From Hermatobates lingyangjiaoensis (taxonomy: Eukaryota > Arthropoda > Insecta > Hemiptera > Hermatobatidae), in NCBI GenBank assembly GCA_026182355.1, contig JAPFBL010000069.1, positions 1,338,001-1,402,000 on the forward strand: a stretch of DNA of 64,000 nt, read 5' to 3'. Below the pieces are notes generated by a model. That model was not told the origin of the DNA. It searched no databases and was given only the letters and a program-made list of their open reading frames with translations. This document shows positions 24,075-35,330 of the stretch, piece by piece (position 1 is the stretch's first letter; each line of letters starts with the position of its first letter). The position numbers and the translations under genes were made by a program.

Positions 24075-25530
24075 GTGTGTTAGCATTGCTTGTTACCACG
24101 CTACGGTCCAGAATCTTTGATGGATCAAGTTGATATTTTACACAAAAATGGGCCTCATAAAGGCGAAGATCACTATTGTCTGGGAAGAATTATGCATGAT
24201 GGGAAAGTCACTTTTTTTGCCAAAAACCGTTTTTTTTAAAACATTTATTTCTCCTAAACTACTAACCCTAGAGTTTTGAAATTTTAACATTATCTTTGAG
24301 GTTACAAGTGGAACAAACAAAAAATATATTCAGAATTTTAAAACAACGGGAAATATTTTTTTTTCAATCAAATGTACAAATTTTGACTTATAATTCAATC
24401 TCAAACCTTGTGAGAGCGATACAAGCCATACTGTTTGACGGACAAGAATGAAACTATGCCTATAAATAGAACATTATATGGAGAATGAGTTGAGATATTT
24501 TTTTTTAAAATTACATTCGGTAAAGGGGCGTTACAGTACGATTTTTGTTTTCAGAAAATGATTTTTTGACGCTAAACGGCTCGTTAAAAAATAATGAAAA
24601 TTTGACCAGAAATGGAACAAAATATTAGCAATTCATAAAAAAAAATCAAGAAGTTTCAATTACGGGAAAGAGCAATAACGATATAAAAACTCTTTGTTTA
24701 TCCTAGACTAAGAGATCACCTGCTATACTTGTCGAATTTTTTGTATTTTTTTACATTGTTTACATTGACTTAGAAATTTTTTGAGCGAATCCACTGAGAT
24801 AAAATTGATGTTTCTAATGAAAAAATGAAAATATATTATTGACTTATAAGAGATGTAAGAGGAATAATATTGTGCAGGTAAATGATAACACTCATTAAAA
24901 AAAAATTCGTATATATGTTATTTGACAAAGGGGAAGGAAAATGATCTTATTAAATACTAAGAAGCCATAAAATTCCAAGTATAATAATTCTGTTAAAAAC
25001 CAAAAATGTAAAAGATAATTCAAAATATAAATCTTTCGTTTAGAGATTAATAACTGTAATTATCGTACATCTTTAATTAACAAATCACCTTGAAACAACA
25101 TTTTCTTCGCTGTTTAAGATGTTTTTCAGAGAAAAAAAGGGTATTTTACTGTTTCAAATTTCAAAATTTTACATTAATATTCAATGTAGAAGGATGTCAA
25201 GTAAACGATGTAAGAAATCTACTGGCTATTTGAACAATAGCCATGTTCTCTTGTAGGATAATATTTCGTTTCAAGAAATGTTCACATTGGTTTTTCAAAA
25301 ATGTTATTACTGCTGTAGTTATACTAATGAAATTATTTGCAAATAATAAATTATTTGTGATGTACAAAAATAAGCTTATAAATTGATATGTCCTTCAATC
25401 ATTATCTGTACTACCTCACGAATGCAATGCTAATAATTATATCCCATTTAGATATTTATGTTATGCTTAAATGATACGTTATGTTTTATATACTCAAGAA
25501 ATTTGACATTGAGTTACTTATAGTAAAGTA

Positions 25531-25793
25531 GAGTGTAGGCCACTCCAGATTTTTAATTTTAGTCTCCAACCCTCTGTGCCAGTGCGCTTGCTTTCCCTCT
25601 CTTATTTCTTCTGAAGACGGTCAAACCGAAAATCAGAGACTGTAAATATGTCTTAAATTTCTCTATGTTTCTTCAACTACATTTAACTATTTATTATCAC
25701 ATAATATATCTCAATGTAAATAAATATGGATAATTTATATTATTATAAAAATAACAGGTATATTTAAAAAAAATTCAGGAGTGGCCTACACTC
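25531..25793. mobile_element. Nested segment with GTGTAGGCCACTCC inverted ends
   Basis: GAGTGTAGGCCACTCC at 25531-25546 and its reverse complement at 25778-25793 face inward. The interior 25591-25680 is a PLE-type module B copy (TTCTGAAGACGGTCAAACCG, then CAGAGACTGTAAATATG). Because the flanks ACTTATAGTAAAGT and ACTTTACTACAAGT are themselves transposon-end sequences, these may be two transposon ends flanking a captured module rather than a separate element. Confidence 0.5.
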
Positions 25794-25951
25794 AACTTTA
25801 CTACAAGTAAACCATATCATACTTCAATGGTTTTAAAGATATAAAAAACTATATAAAACGACTTCTGGGACCTCAAAACATGTAATTCTGTCAAAATGTC
25901 GAGATCGATTTTTTTCACTATTACTATACTTTACTTAGAGTAAAGTAAAAA

Positions 25952-27054
25952 AGTGACCAATGGAGTTCTTTGAATATGTACCATGCAGTTTTTTGAAATT
26001 CCCTACTAGTGATTCCACTTATTGGTATAATTGTAATAGATATATAGTCTCCCTTAATCCTAACAATATCCTCCACAAGCATTCCAGGAAATCGCAGAAG
26101 ATGTCTGTAGAGGATGTGGTCAAGAGACTTATTACTATGAACTGTTCTAAGTGATTTTTTTTCTTACTTAGACCCACGCCAGGAAGTGTAGTCACTGGAT
26201 TGCTTTTTCCCTCCTGTGTTTCCTCATACATCTGTGTTATCACTGGTATACCAGTTATCCTCATACATACAAGTGTCACTGGTAATGTAACACTTACATT
26301 GTTGTGACTTTAAACAAATAAAACAAAAAAAATATATAGTCTAATATACAATTATTTTCTACATACATAATAGATCAAACGAGCAACATTTGATATATGT
26401 TATTTGTATAAAGATAATTCTTATTGACATAATAATTTCTAGCAAGCTGCCTGAGTATATATTTACTCTAATACATAATTTTTCAAAGCATAATAGACCT
26501 GTACAAGCTACTTATGAATCTACTTATTTGTACATAGATCTTCTTTTTTTTCTATTTTTGATATAAAAACTACTTCTACAAAGTAAGTTTTACTCGAATT
26601 GCATATTATCCTCTGTATAATAGCCTCCAACAGGAAATTTTTCCCTCTGATTCAGAATGGAACAGATGCTTTTAAATTTAACTTATTAGTACCTAAGAAG
26701 CTTAATAGTATGTTATATAAAATAAAATTATTTATTATTACAATACCATTCTATTATCACTGAAAATTATCATAGAGCTATTTTATAATGGTTGCAGTAA
26801 TGTATGAGAGTTCTAATTTATTACTTTTCTCAGTTAACTATTTCATCAAAAACAGGCAACATTTAGTTAATAAAATTTGTTTTTATTATGACAAAGGTCT
26901 AAAAATCAATAGAGTTGTCACAGATGTATCACTCGTAATTTAATTACGTATAAATATATGAATATATTTTCCTGTGCTGTGGTTTCTATAATAATGAAGT
27001 TTCATGTGTTTTTGTGACAATTCTGCAAATATATAGGTCAGTTTTATGTGCGAA
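25952..27054. other. AT-rich non-coding DNA, nothing recognised
   Basis: Overlapping 64- and 86-codon open frames at 25960-26279 on opposite strands show no family features. Nothing else was seen. Confidence 0.4.
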
Positions 27055-27560
27055 GTAAGAATAAATGGAGGAAGTAGGTCAAGCGAATGCACCTGCCATT
27101 GAGGATGAAGAAACGGAAGACAATGCTGGCGAATGGGTTGCAATCATTTGGGAAAATGAGAGATTTCAATGTGGTTGAGATAAGTGGAAGAGGTGATTTA
27201 TGCGAATTGGAGGCTGCAGATGTGAAAGAAGACAGAGGAGGGGGTAATGTAAGTTAGGGAAGAGGGGAGGGCCTGGGGCAGCGAGGCCAAATACCAGATA
27301 ATGAGGAGTAGGGGATCAGGTCATGCACGTGGCCCAAGACCCAACCCGTAATTGATCAATTTATATGCGTGAGGTGCCTCGGCCAGGACCTCAGGGCTCT
27401 TAAGGTGCAGGACTTCTTTGAAGGATGGACTTGCAAGTGACAGAGGGTTTGTTGGGACATAGAAATTAGCAGGTTCTACAAACAGGAGTAGGTATGAATG
27501 AATCCTTGCCACTCCCCCACCACATTCCATAACACGTTTAGTCACAACTCTTTCCGTGCA
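27055..27560. other. GC-elevated, purine-rich segment
   Basis: The plus strand is strongly purine-rich from 27060 to 27310. It contains a 37-codon frame at 27065-27178 that is unusually acidic (repeated Glu, Asp) and a GGTAATGTAAGTTAG sequence at 27242-27256 that resembles a splice donor. A 74-codon frame lies on the minus strand at 27321-27545. Neither peptide is recognised. An old exon is possible. Confidence 0.25.
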
Positions 27561-27631
27561 CCGTCTCTTGAAACCTTTAGTGAAGAGGCGTCAAAACTTG
27601 TATTTCTCAGCAACACATACAGTAATATAAC

Positions 27632-27870
27632 ATGATTTCACAATAAACACGTGAAATAAAAATCAACGTCTCTACCACAGTAAGAAATCACAAAAAAAAC
27701 TTAAGATCATTCAACCCTAACAAGTTGTCTTCATCAGAGTCATAACACATACTGACTAAATACTGACTCTTGTCAGTATCACTTTTCACTCTGATGAAGA
27801 CCGCTTATTAGGGTTGAAAGATCGTAAGTCTTTTTTGTGATTTCTTACTGTAGACGTTAATTTTTACATA
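27632..27870. mobile_element. Inverted pair of PLE-type A modules
   Basis: The left copy (27632-27742, minus) and right copy (27787-27868, plus) are reverse complements around ~45 bp. The left starts CATGATTTCACAATAAACAC. On the plus strand the right carries CTCTGATGAAGACCGC, then TTATTAGGGTTGAAAGATCG. This is the only A copy with an exact CTGATGA plus GAAAG core. Confidence 0.75.
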
Positions 27871-28984
27871 GTAATAAATACCAAAGGCTGGATTGGTTAC
27901 CATAAGTGAAAACCAATGAACTTGATTTCCTTGGGAAAATTAACAAAAAAGTCTACAAACTTTTCTATTGTCATAAAAACAATGCATATTGAACACCAGT
28001 TGCGTTTTTTCCATAAAAATGCTCAGATTATTAACTGTTATTTTGCATTGTCAGCAAATAATTGATACCAAATCGAGGCAACACCAGCAGACAAGATTTA
28101 AGGGGTTTAAACGTCAATGGCATGTCAGGAAGTTTTAACTACTAAAGTGCCCACTGGAAGTTCATTTTCATTTCTAGAGTATTAACAATAAATAAAAGAT
28201 AGTAAAGATAAATGAAGTAAAGATAGGTAAATCTTGTAAATTAAAATACTTTAGAAAAGCACCCAATTCATGATAAAAGATATCTATGATTATGTTCTGT
28301 TGCATAAAATTGTATAAGAACTGTAGTAATTTAAATAAAAAAGGTATATTCTTACGCATAAATTAAAATTTTAATTATACAAAATCATCATCTTTCATGA
28401 AATCTAATTCAAAGGAGCAAACAAGGATAAAGGAAATAAGTATATTTAAGGTTTATTTTGATTCAGTTTTTGACCTTGTTTACATATTAATGAACACATA
28501 TTCTGAGACAATTAGCGTTAATTGTTTTAATAAATTAAATAACTTGGATTGCTGCAAACGGTTCCAACATCTAATACGCTTTAAGTTTCATTTCAATGTT
28601 ATATTTCTATTTCATTTTTATTTTATAAGTTCCATTTCTTAATTATGAGCAAGAAATCAATGCGATATTATTGATAACTATTTTATTTCGTTTGAAAATT
28701 TTTCAAGAAACATATTAACGACGAGAGGCAAGTCGATGATGAAATAAGTGAATACTCAGGTGAGAAACAAATACCATATTTGTACAATAAAAATGTCATA
28801 TTTAATCATATTGAAAGATTAACTCAAACCATCACATAAAAATGTTTTATATAAAGAGTACGTCAAACAGCTCTTATCCTGTTCAAGGTATTTCATCAAG
28901 TTTATGTATTCCAGGTGTAACCTGAAAAGTGTACGTCTTTGAAACGCTTTCTGTGTATAAAACATTTGTCAGTTGAAAGTTGAA
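27871..28984. other. AT-rich non-coding DNA, nothing recognised
   Basis: Short open frames (for example 28397-28642 plus) are rich in Phe, Ile, Lys and Asn as expected by chance in AT-rich DNA. Confidence 0.4.
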
Positions 28985-29059
28985 TTATTACCCATATATA
29001 AGGAGTTCAATCAAAATTGTAAATTATCTTCCTCAGATAGTTTATTGTTGTCTTCTCCA

Positions 29060-29160
29060 GATATCGCTTCTTCTTTTGATAACGACCGTTAATTGGGTCG
29101 AAACGTTGAAGGTGAGTTACAGTATTGCTTTCTTTCATTTTTCTTTTTTATTTTTAATAA
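29060..29160 (+). mobile_element. PLE-type module C
   Basis: TTTGATAACGACCGTTAATT then GGGTCGAAACGTTGAAG is followed at once by GTGAGTTACAG, a good splice-donor-like sequence, and a T-rich stretch. The GAC...GTC stem before GAAAC is intact. Confidence 0.55.
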
Positions 29161-29294
29161 AAAATATTATAATTTTATATATATTTTATATTATAATTTA
29201 TAATATAAAAATATTATAATTTTTAATATACATATATCAAACCATTAAGTCAAAAAAAATGCTGAGAAACAACAAAATTTGCTTCAATATTTCT

Positions 29295-29400
29295 AATTCT
29301 TCTTCTGATGGAATCAAAATCGAAATCTTGAAGTAAGCTTTGTGGTTGTCTCTGTCTTCTTTTTTCTTAAAAATTTGATTTATCGTCCTTAGGGATTGTT
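29295..29400 (+). mobile_element. PLE-type module C, second copy
   Basis: TTCTGATGGAATCAAAATCG then AAATCTTGAAGTAAGCTTTG repeats the order motif, GAA core, TTGAAG, donor-like GTAAG seen at 29060 and 41440-41560. Confidence 0.5.
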
Positions 29401-29433
29401 TCTTGTTTTTTACATTTTATATATATATATATA

Positions 29434-29751
29434 GGGGGCCAGGCTAGCTCAGTGGTTACGTGCTCACCTCTGAACTGATAGGACCGGGGTTCAATCCTCA
29501 CCTGGCCCTCGATTTATTCACGTGGGAGGTGAATAAATCTGAGCACGTCGTCCCTCGGAGAAGGACGTTAAACCGTCGGTCCCGAGCCTGTACGATGTCA
29601 GGTACTCGTTAAAGATCCCTACTCTAAATACATTTGAGTCAGGCAAAATTTAGGACTCCCACTGTAGAATCAATCTTCATTGTGTGGTATCACAAAGGGC
29701 CAATGATTGGCCTACGTGTGTTCCCTTGTGGGACTACCACTGCAAACAAAA
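29434..29751 (+). mobile_element. Full-length tRNA-derived SINE, tail type 1
   Basis: This is the best-preserved copy. The tRNA-like head has box A TAGCTCAGTGG (29445-29455) and box B GGTTCAATCC (29489-29498), as needed for RNA polymerase III. The body includes a TTCACGTGGGAGGTGAATAA hairpin (29518-29537) and CCCGAGCCTGTACGATGTCA. The tail GTGGTATCACAAAGGGCC...GGCCTACGTGTGTTC then CCACTGCAAAC matches the 3' end of the LINE at 62643-63255. An A-rich terminus follows. No clear target-site duplication: the 5' side is (TA)n. Confidence 0.95.
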
Positions 29752-29807
29752 AACAAAAAAAAAACAAAACAATGTGTGTTTACAGCAAGGACTGCTACCA
29801 AAATTTA

Positions 29808-29810
<3 letters not shown>

Positions 29811-29852
<42 letters not shown>
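29811..29852. repeat. (TA)n microsatellite
   Basis: About 21 TA units between the SINE and a module B copy. Confidence 0.96.
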
Positions 29853-29853
<1 letters not shown>

Positions 29854-29854
<1 letters not shown>

Positions 29855-30010
29855 CATAGAGAAAGCAAAAGCACACACTTACAGTCTCTAATTTTTGGTT
29901 TGAACCGTCTTCAAGAGAGATAAGAGAGGAAATCAAGCCCACTGTTTCAGAGACGGTTGGAGACCAACAATGTTGCCACATACGCGCCCGGTCACAGAGA
30001 ATAAGGTAGA
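29854..30010 (-). mobile_element. PLE-type module B
   Basis: On the minus strand: TCTTGAAGACGGTTCAAACC, then AAAAATTAGAGACTGTAAGT, then a pyrimidine-rich stretch ending TTTCTCTATGTTATATATA at the (TA)n. Upstream on that strand lies GTTGGTCTCCAACCGTCTC (29945-29967), also found near 38600. A 112-codon minus-strand frame running through the module reads into (TA)n as poly Ile-Tyr and is not a gene. Confidence 0.6.
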
Positions 30011-30420
30011 CACGAATCAATTTAGGATTAAATTGAAATAGGAATATGAAAAATAATAATAAAAATAAATAAAATAAAACAAATAAAATAAAAACTGAGG
30101 TATGAATAGAAGAGATGATACATAAATAAGAATTATGGACCAAGTTTTAATAAAAAATAGAGAATAAAACTTAAAATAAATTAAATAAATGAGAAACATA
30201 TAAGATAAAAAGTGTATAAAAACATAAAAACTAGATACAGAGACAAGAAACTAATACAATGAATCATTATCTCTTAAGATTTAAGGCCAGGTGCACTACG
30301 CCCATTGAGCAACAAATATGGTCTTCTTCGGAGGCTCGGAGAGTGAGAGAAAGATCTTTATTTAAAACATTTTTTTCTTGTTCACATATCACCCCATATA
30401 TATCCTCATATCTATGCATA
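30011..30420. other. A-rich non-coding DNA
   Basis: Mostly AAATAAAA-type simple sequence; nothing coding is recognised. Confidence 0.4.
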
Positions 30421-30610
30421 ACAAGATTTTACAAAAAACACGTGAAACAATAATCAACGTCCAAACGACAATAAGTATGAGAAGAAAGACTAAGATCTTT
30501 CAAGTCAATCCGTTGGAATTTGATTCTGACGAAGACCGCTTGTTACGGTTGAAAGATCTTAATCATTTTCTCATTTTTTATTATGTTATAGACGTTGATA
30601 TCCATTCATA
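30421..30610. mobile_element. Inverted pair of PLE-type A modules
   Basis: ACAAGATTTTACAAAAAACA opens the left copy and GATTCTGACGAAGACCGC then TTGTTACGGTTGAAAGATCT (30521-30559, plus) forms the right copy. The two arms are reverse complements with an ~10 bp gap. The plus-strand frame encodes the DSDEDRLLRLKDL peptide also encoded by the 4651 copy on its minus strand. Confidence 0.7.
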
Positions 30611-30677
30611 TGGAGGTATTATGATCCTATGAAAAAAAGTCTTAAAAACCAAAACATCGGTATTTAGAGTTTAATTT

Positions 30678-30740
30678 TAACCTGAAGAACTGACCGATTC
30701 CTTATAAACTTTTATTTAGCCATGTGCATTTCTTCAGGCA
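30678..30740 (+). repeat. Dispersed tail motif D (CTGAAGAACTGACC)
   Basis: CCTGAAGAACTGACCGATTC then CTTATAAACTTTTATTT is shared with 37271-37320, where it follows the 7SL-like sequence. The pattern (CTGAAGA, spacer, ATAAACTTTTATTT) is also loosely like 47910-48052. Confidence 0.5.
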
Positions 30741-31659
30741 AATAATTATGTTGACTATAGCTTTTTTATAAACCAACAACTGGTTGCCTCAGTAGAGCTG
30801 TATACTCATTTGATCTGATATCACGATGAAACCATAATAATGAAGTGAGACAAACAATGAACATTGATGCAGGCTCTGAAGCGAAACATTCTCTTAATTT
30901 TTCAAAACCACTGAATTTAAAATTGAACTTATCATTTAAAAGCATGGAAATCATATCAGAATCTTTGAAAATTTTCAATTTTAAGATGTGGATATCAAAA
31001 AAACTGTACAACTATTTAAAGAATTTATAAAATCATAAATATAATATCGATTTAATGGGATATAAAATTTCATGAATGACATTAACAGATGCAGTAAAAA
31101 GTTAAAGTTTTGTTTTATTTACTATACAATTCTGTTCTAATTTAATAATTGTTGAAAAAGGAAAAAAAAATAAATCACTCGAAACAAGCTAATCCCTGTT
31201 TTTTTTTTTTGCGAGGGAATGATTAGTTCACTCAAAGTTACCCATAAACGTTACAAATGAAGTTAATTTTCGAAATGTTTCGTTAATAGTTACATGATAA
31301 AATACATCCTTCATATATAACTTAGCAAAGCAAGAGGTGCTTCTAATTGCATCCAATTTATACTCAATATGAGCAACAGGAAAATTATCCCTTCATTAAA
31401 CTTGTTTAAAACTCGACAGCCTACAGCCGTTTCAAATCAAGTGATTTCTTCTTAACTCCTAAATTCGGGCATCTATATCGCCAAGTATCACACTTAGTTA
31501 TTTTTATAACAAGTAATCCTTTGATTATTGGACATAAAATATTTTTCTCATAAAGACCTAATTTTCTTGCCCTTTAAAAAAATACTAGGCATCAATTGGG
31601 CAATAATTGGTATTTCTAATTTATTTATTGGTTTACAATAGTTTAAATATATTAACTTT
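30741..31659. other. AT-rich non-coding DNA, nothing recognised
   Basis: Two overlapping frames (30766-31011 minus, 30845-31030 plus) show no recognisable domain. Nothing else was seen. Confidence 0.4.
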
Positions 31660-31937
31660 TTTTTTTTTTGAGGTGGGATTGAGTGTCATCTAGAAAGCTG
31701 TATCTTTGTCGCAGATTTCAAAAAGGGCACTCTCAAATGATACAATAGTATCATTGAAAGAGGAATCCTTAACGGGTAAATGGCATTGTAAATGCATGGG
31801 ATCAATGGCTTAACGTCCTCTCTGCTTAGCTTTCTTTCTCTCCTCATTGAAAAATTGAGCGTCACAGTGAGAATCGATCCTTAGAACTACCGGTCCAACA
31901 GTGAGTATGCTAGCCACTGAGCTACCCTAGCCATCTC
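31660..31937 (-). mobile_element. Second tRNA-derived SINE type, diverged
   Basis: On the minus strand the head is GGCTAGGGTAGCTCAGTGGC with box B GGATCGATTC (31870-31879), again tRNA-like. A body follows with GACGTTAAGCCATTGATCC and the T-run end at 31660. The body is only partly alignable to the main SINE, and the tail is not one of types 1-3, so this is an older relative or sister family. Confidence 0.7.
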
Positions 31938-33999
31938 ATTACGTTATTTTTCATTAATAGAATTCTATTTAACTTTTTCAAATGTAAAAACTATACACCT
32001 TTAATAATAATAGTCAAGTTTTACCAATTTTGGCAAAATTTAAACCAATATTTCAAATTGCTCGGTTATAATCTTCATATTGTTCTTTATCTGAATTTCT
32101 AAATCAAATGGACCATTTTTTTTTTACAATAAATGTTTAATTAGCGTTACCAAAAAATCGTTATCTAATAAACACTGATAAGGAATCGAATATATTGGAA
32201 AGTGCTGAAAATTTTACTTTTAGATTACTATATTACAACTTTGTGATAAATTTTACTATAAAAAATTATTACTGTTCCATTAAGATCTTTAGTAAGACAA
32301 AATGTCGGTGATGAACTGAAATGATGAGATGTACAAGTTGCACGGCATATTTCTATAATACTATCAAACATGTTTGTGTGTAATAAGAATAATAAGTGAC
32401 TAGCAATGCAAAATAAATGAGTAATCAACAAGAGCCAGTGAAGTTTGTATATCATGTTCATCTATATATGGGAAGATTTTCATAGTTGTTGTTCAGGTGT
32501 TTAGTAAATGGCTATAAAATGTATTGATTTTAATAAACGTCAATTTGACTATTATTATGAAAAAAAAAACAAAGCATTTAAACGATTTGAAAAGGTACTT
32601 TCTTTTATTTTTGAATAAATTTTAATATTACATAGATCATTGCAATTACACAAAAATGAGGTTTTTTAAAAATAAATTAGACTTTGGATAAATTGGGAAA
32701 AACATATTATAATGTTGGTAACATTTTTCGAGAATGAGTACTCAGTAGATGCTACCATCCACCATCAGTTACTCAATGAAAGAAACAGGATTGGCATGGG
32801 AGTGTTGGATGATGTGACATGGTAGCTGCGGATGTCTGCAGTGAATTAGGGAATGCTTGCTGCCCAAAATAGCGCTTATTATAGAAACAATGAAATCAGT
32901 AAGGAGCTTTAGAGCTATTCATACTTTTGATGATGATCAAGAAAAATAAATAAAAATTAGAAAATCCTTTACTGGGCTAACATGAAAAAATGTTAGAAAA
33001 CACTGGTATAGGATGTTATGTATGATTTTAAATTCTATATGTGGAAAATGAAATAACTTTTGTGTGTTGTCTCTATGATAGGATATGAAATCGTACTTCC
33101 CAAATATGTCCAGTACTTCTTAAAAATGTTTATTCGAATTTACATAAAAAAAAAAAGGTGCAATTTCATATTTAAAAGAAACCAACTTTTGTTACTGACT
33201 CAGAATAAAATTTCTGGAAATAGCAAAAAGACCACTTTTATTTCTCCTGAAAAATATGAAAGATGTAAAATCTGACAAATACTGGAAAAAATACAGTTGA
33301 AGGGGTTTTGTTTTATTCCAATTTGTAACAATGTAGAATGGAAATATTACAAAATAGTGAAAAAAAAAGTAGAGATACACAGGTAAATCAAAAAATTACC
33401 TCCCTTCGAAATAATGCAAAAAATTAATCAATGTAATAATTATTAATTAACAATTTTAATAACTAAGAATTGTATAAAATAAAGTAAATATTGATTATTT
33501 TTACAAAGCTCTCAACAAATAAAACTTTTCCTACATTGTAGTTTAGCAAAAGTGATAACTCTGTAACTAATTTTTTAATTAGGGCTTGTTAATTATTAAA
33601 GACGGGCGAAGGATCATTAACAGCTAGCTTTACGTTGAGAATCCTCAATTGCATGATTTTAAGTCTTCCAAGATTAATTAACAGCCACACAAGCGGAAAA
33701 AACAGCTTACATAAGGTTTCTCTTTCCCACATAAAAAAAAAAAGTTGTTACTTTCTAGATTTGAACCAACAAATCAACTTCTGACGCTACATTTTTAAAT
33801 TCTTTGCAGCTAAAGTTGCCATATTAATAGTATATTTATTTGATTGGATATAATATAGTACCTAGAATCTAAATAAGTAATCTAAACTATATATGATGTT
33901 TATGTGATTTACATCATAATGTAAATCATACAGAATGTAATAATTTACTTTTAATCTAAGTAATTTATTCAAAAAAAATGTTAGGTCATTAAAAAATGA
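31938..33999. other. AT-rich non-coding DNA, nothing recognised
   Basis: Short open frames at 32228-32461 (minus) and 33060-33275 (plus) have AT-driven composition and no recognisable motif. No shared repeats. Confidence 0.4.
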
Positions 34000-34482
34000 C
34001 TAAAAATATTGAATTGAACGCAAATAAATTCTCTAAGCAATCCAACAGTTTTCTTCATGATAGCTTTTTTAATAGGACTCTAGTAAAAAGTTATTTATTT
34101 ATTAAAGTTTGCTATCAGTGTATAGAGACCCATTCTTTAATTTATTAAATTACAAAGCAATGTACTCTAGGAACTTAGTTCTGTATTTCTACAGCTTTGC
34201 TATCAAGAGAGAAGTAATAACGCTTGAATAAAAAGCAGTAACTGAAGATTATGGATCTCGATAGATTCAAAACATCGACAATTTTTGCATTTATAAATAT
34301 ATATATGTATACCCAATTAAATGAAACGATTCTACGAACTAAATAAAATATTTTGGTCTACCTTCGGAGTGACTTTTTTCTCTCCTCCTAATGACGAGGC
34401 CATCCAAATATAGTCGTGAGTTTCTGTTTCTTTTCTGTATGTTCTTTATGTTAATGTAGTATGTATATATATATAACTATAA
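34000..34482 (+). repeat. Duplicated block, copy 1
   Basis: Matches 34553-35030 in the same orientation, including TCTAAGCAATCCAACAGTTT, GAGACCCATTCTTTAATTTA and AAAAAGCAGTAACTG. The two differ mainly by small insertions and deletions. The end (34352-34470) has a damaged module C (CCTCCTAATGACGAGG, then CGTGAGTTTCTG). Confidence 0.8.
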
Positions 34483-34552
34483 AAAGATTTCACATAAACA
34501 CGTTAAATAAAATCATTCAAACAAAATATTAAAAAAAAAGACTAGATTTAAA
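34483..34552 (-). mobile_element. Truncated PLE-type module A
   Basis: AAGATTTCACATAAACACGT starts the module beside (TA)n, but it decays after AAAAAAAAGACTAGAT and is followed by the second block copy. Confidence 0.5.
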
Positions 34553-35030
34553 TGTAAAAGATTATTGAACGAATCAAATTTCTAAGCAATCCAACAGTTT
34601 TTTCTGATAGTTTTATAATACTGCTAGTTACGGTAAAAGTTATTTTTTATTAAAGTTTCCAGTTGTTATGAGACCCATTCTTTAATTTATTAAATTAAAA
34701 GCAATGTACCTAAGAATTAGAAACTTACTGATTCTACATTTGCTATAGAAGTTGTCATAGTAAGTAGATAAAAAGCAGTAACTGTAACGATTAGGATCTC
34801 GATAGATCTAACATCGACAAATTTGCTTAAACATATCTTATTTACTTTATTTCTATAATAATTGTTCAAATATTGATATATAATGTCTATCCAATTATAA
34901 ATGACTTTCACTAAATAATTATCTTTGTTACTTTCGGATATTTTTTTACATCTCGCATAAACAGCCATCCAATTGTCGTGGTTTCAGTTTCTAATACTGT
35001 ATGTTTATTTATGATCGTGAGAAACGTTTA
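34553..35030 (+). repeat. Duplicated block, copy 2 (indel-rich)
   Basis: Second copy of 34000-34482. It has many single-base losses and gains, often in homopolymers, while long exact words survive between them. That pattern is more like uncorrected long-read error than ordinary divergence. Confidence 0.75.
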
Positions 35031-35330
35031 TAACGTATAAAGACTTTCACTATAAGTTAAATAAGTAATAATGACAAACGTACAATGATAAATAGAAAAC
35101 AAGACTAAGACTTTCAAACAACAAGCTGTCTTCGTACAGAGTCAAACATTTCAGTTTATCAGTTGGGTTTTTGACTCTGACGAAGACCGACTTGTTACGT
35201 TCAAAATCTTGAGTTTGTTATTCTGCATTTCTTATTGTGTATCTTAGTCATTGATTCTTTCTCATTTCTTATTTGTTGATCATTGATTCTTTTCACGTGT
35301 TTATGTGAAATCTTTTTATACATACATATA
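35031..35330. mobile_element. Indel-rich inverted pair of PLE-type A modules
   Basis: AAGACTAAGACTTTCAAACA then AGCTGTCTTCGTACAGAGTC is the left copy. GACTCTGACGAAGACCGACT then GTTACGTTCAAAATCTTGAG is the right copy, closing with TTTTCACGTGTTTATGTGAA at (TA)n. Compared with clean copies at 43250 and 43567 nearly every 10-15 bp has an indel, continuing the pattern of the preceding block. Confidence 0.65.

Larger units (their letters stand above)
23919..25951. mobile_element. DNA transposon with ~98 bp terminal inverted repeats
   Basis: The left end 23919-24017 (TTTACTTTACTATAAGTAAA, then GTGATCGTGAAAAAATTCGA, then TGTTTTGAGGTCCCAGAAGT) is reproduced in reverse complement at 25853-25951 with few differences. 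No transposase is visible in the ~1.8 kb between the ends: all frames are stopped and AT-rich. The right part is composite, with a second pair of ends (GTGTAGGCCACTCC and its reverse complement) at 25531-25793. Other pieces of the family lie at 2262, 11640-12890 and 39058. The superfamily could not be assigned because target-site duplications are unclear. Confidence 0.75.

Noticed and set aside
29434..29510. Functional tRNA gene
   Set aside because: Boxes A and B are good, but there is no paired acceptor stem and the unit continues into a SINE body repeated elsewhere.
29805..30199. 112- and 60-codon minus-strand frames
   Set aside because: They read module B, A-rich simple sequence and (TA)n; composition explains the lack of stops.
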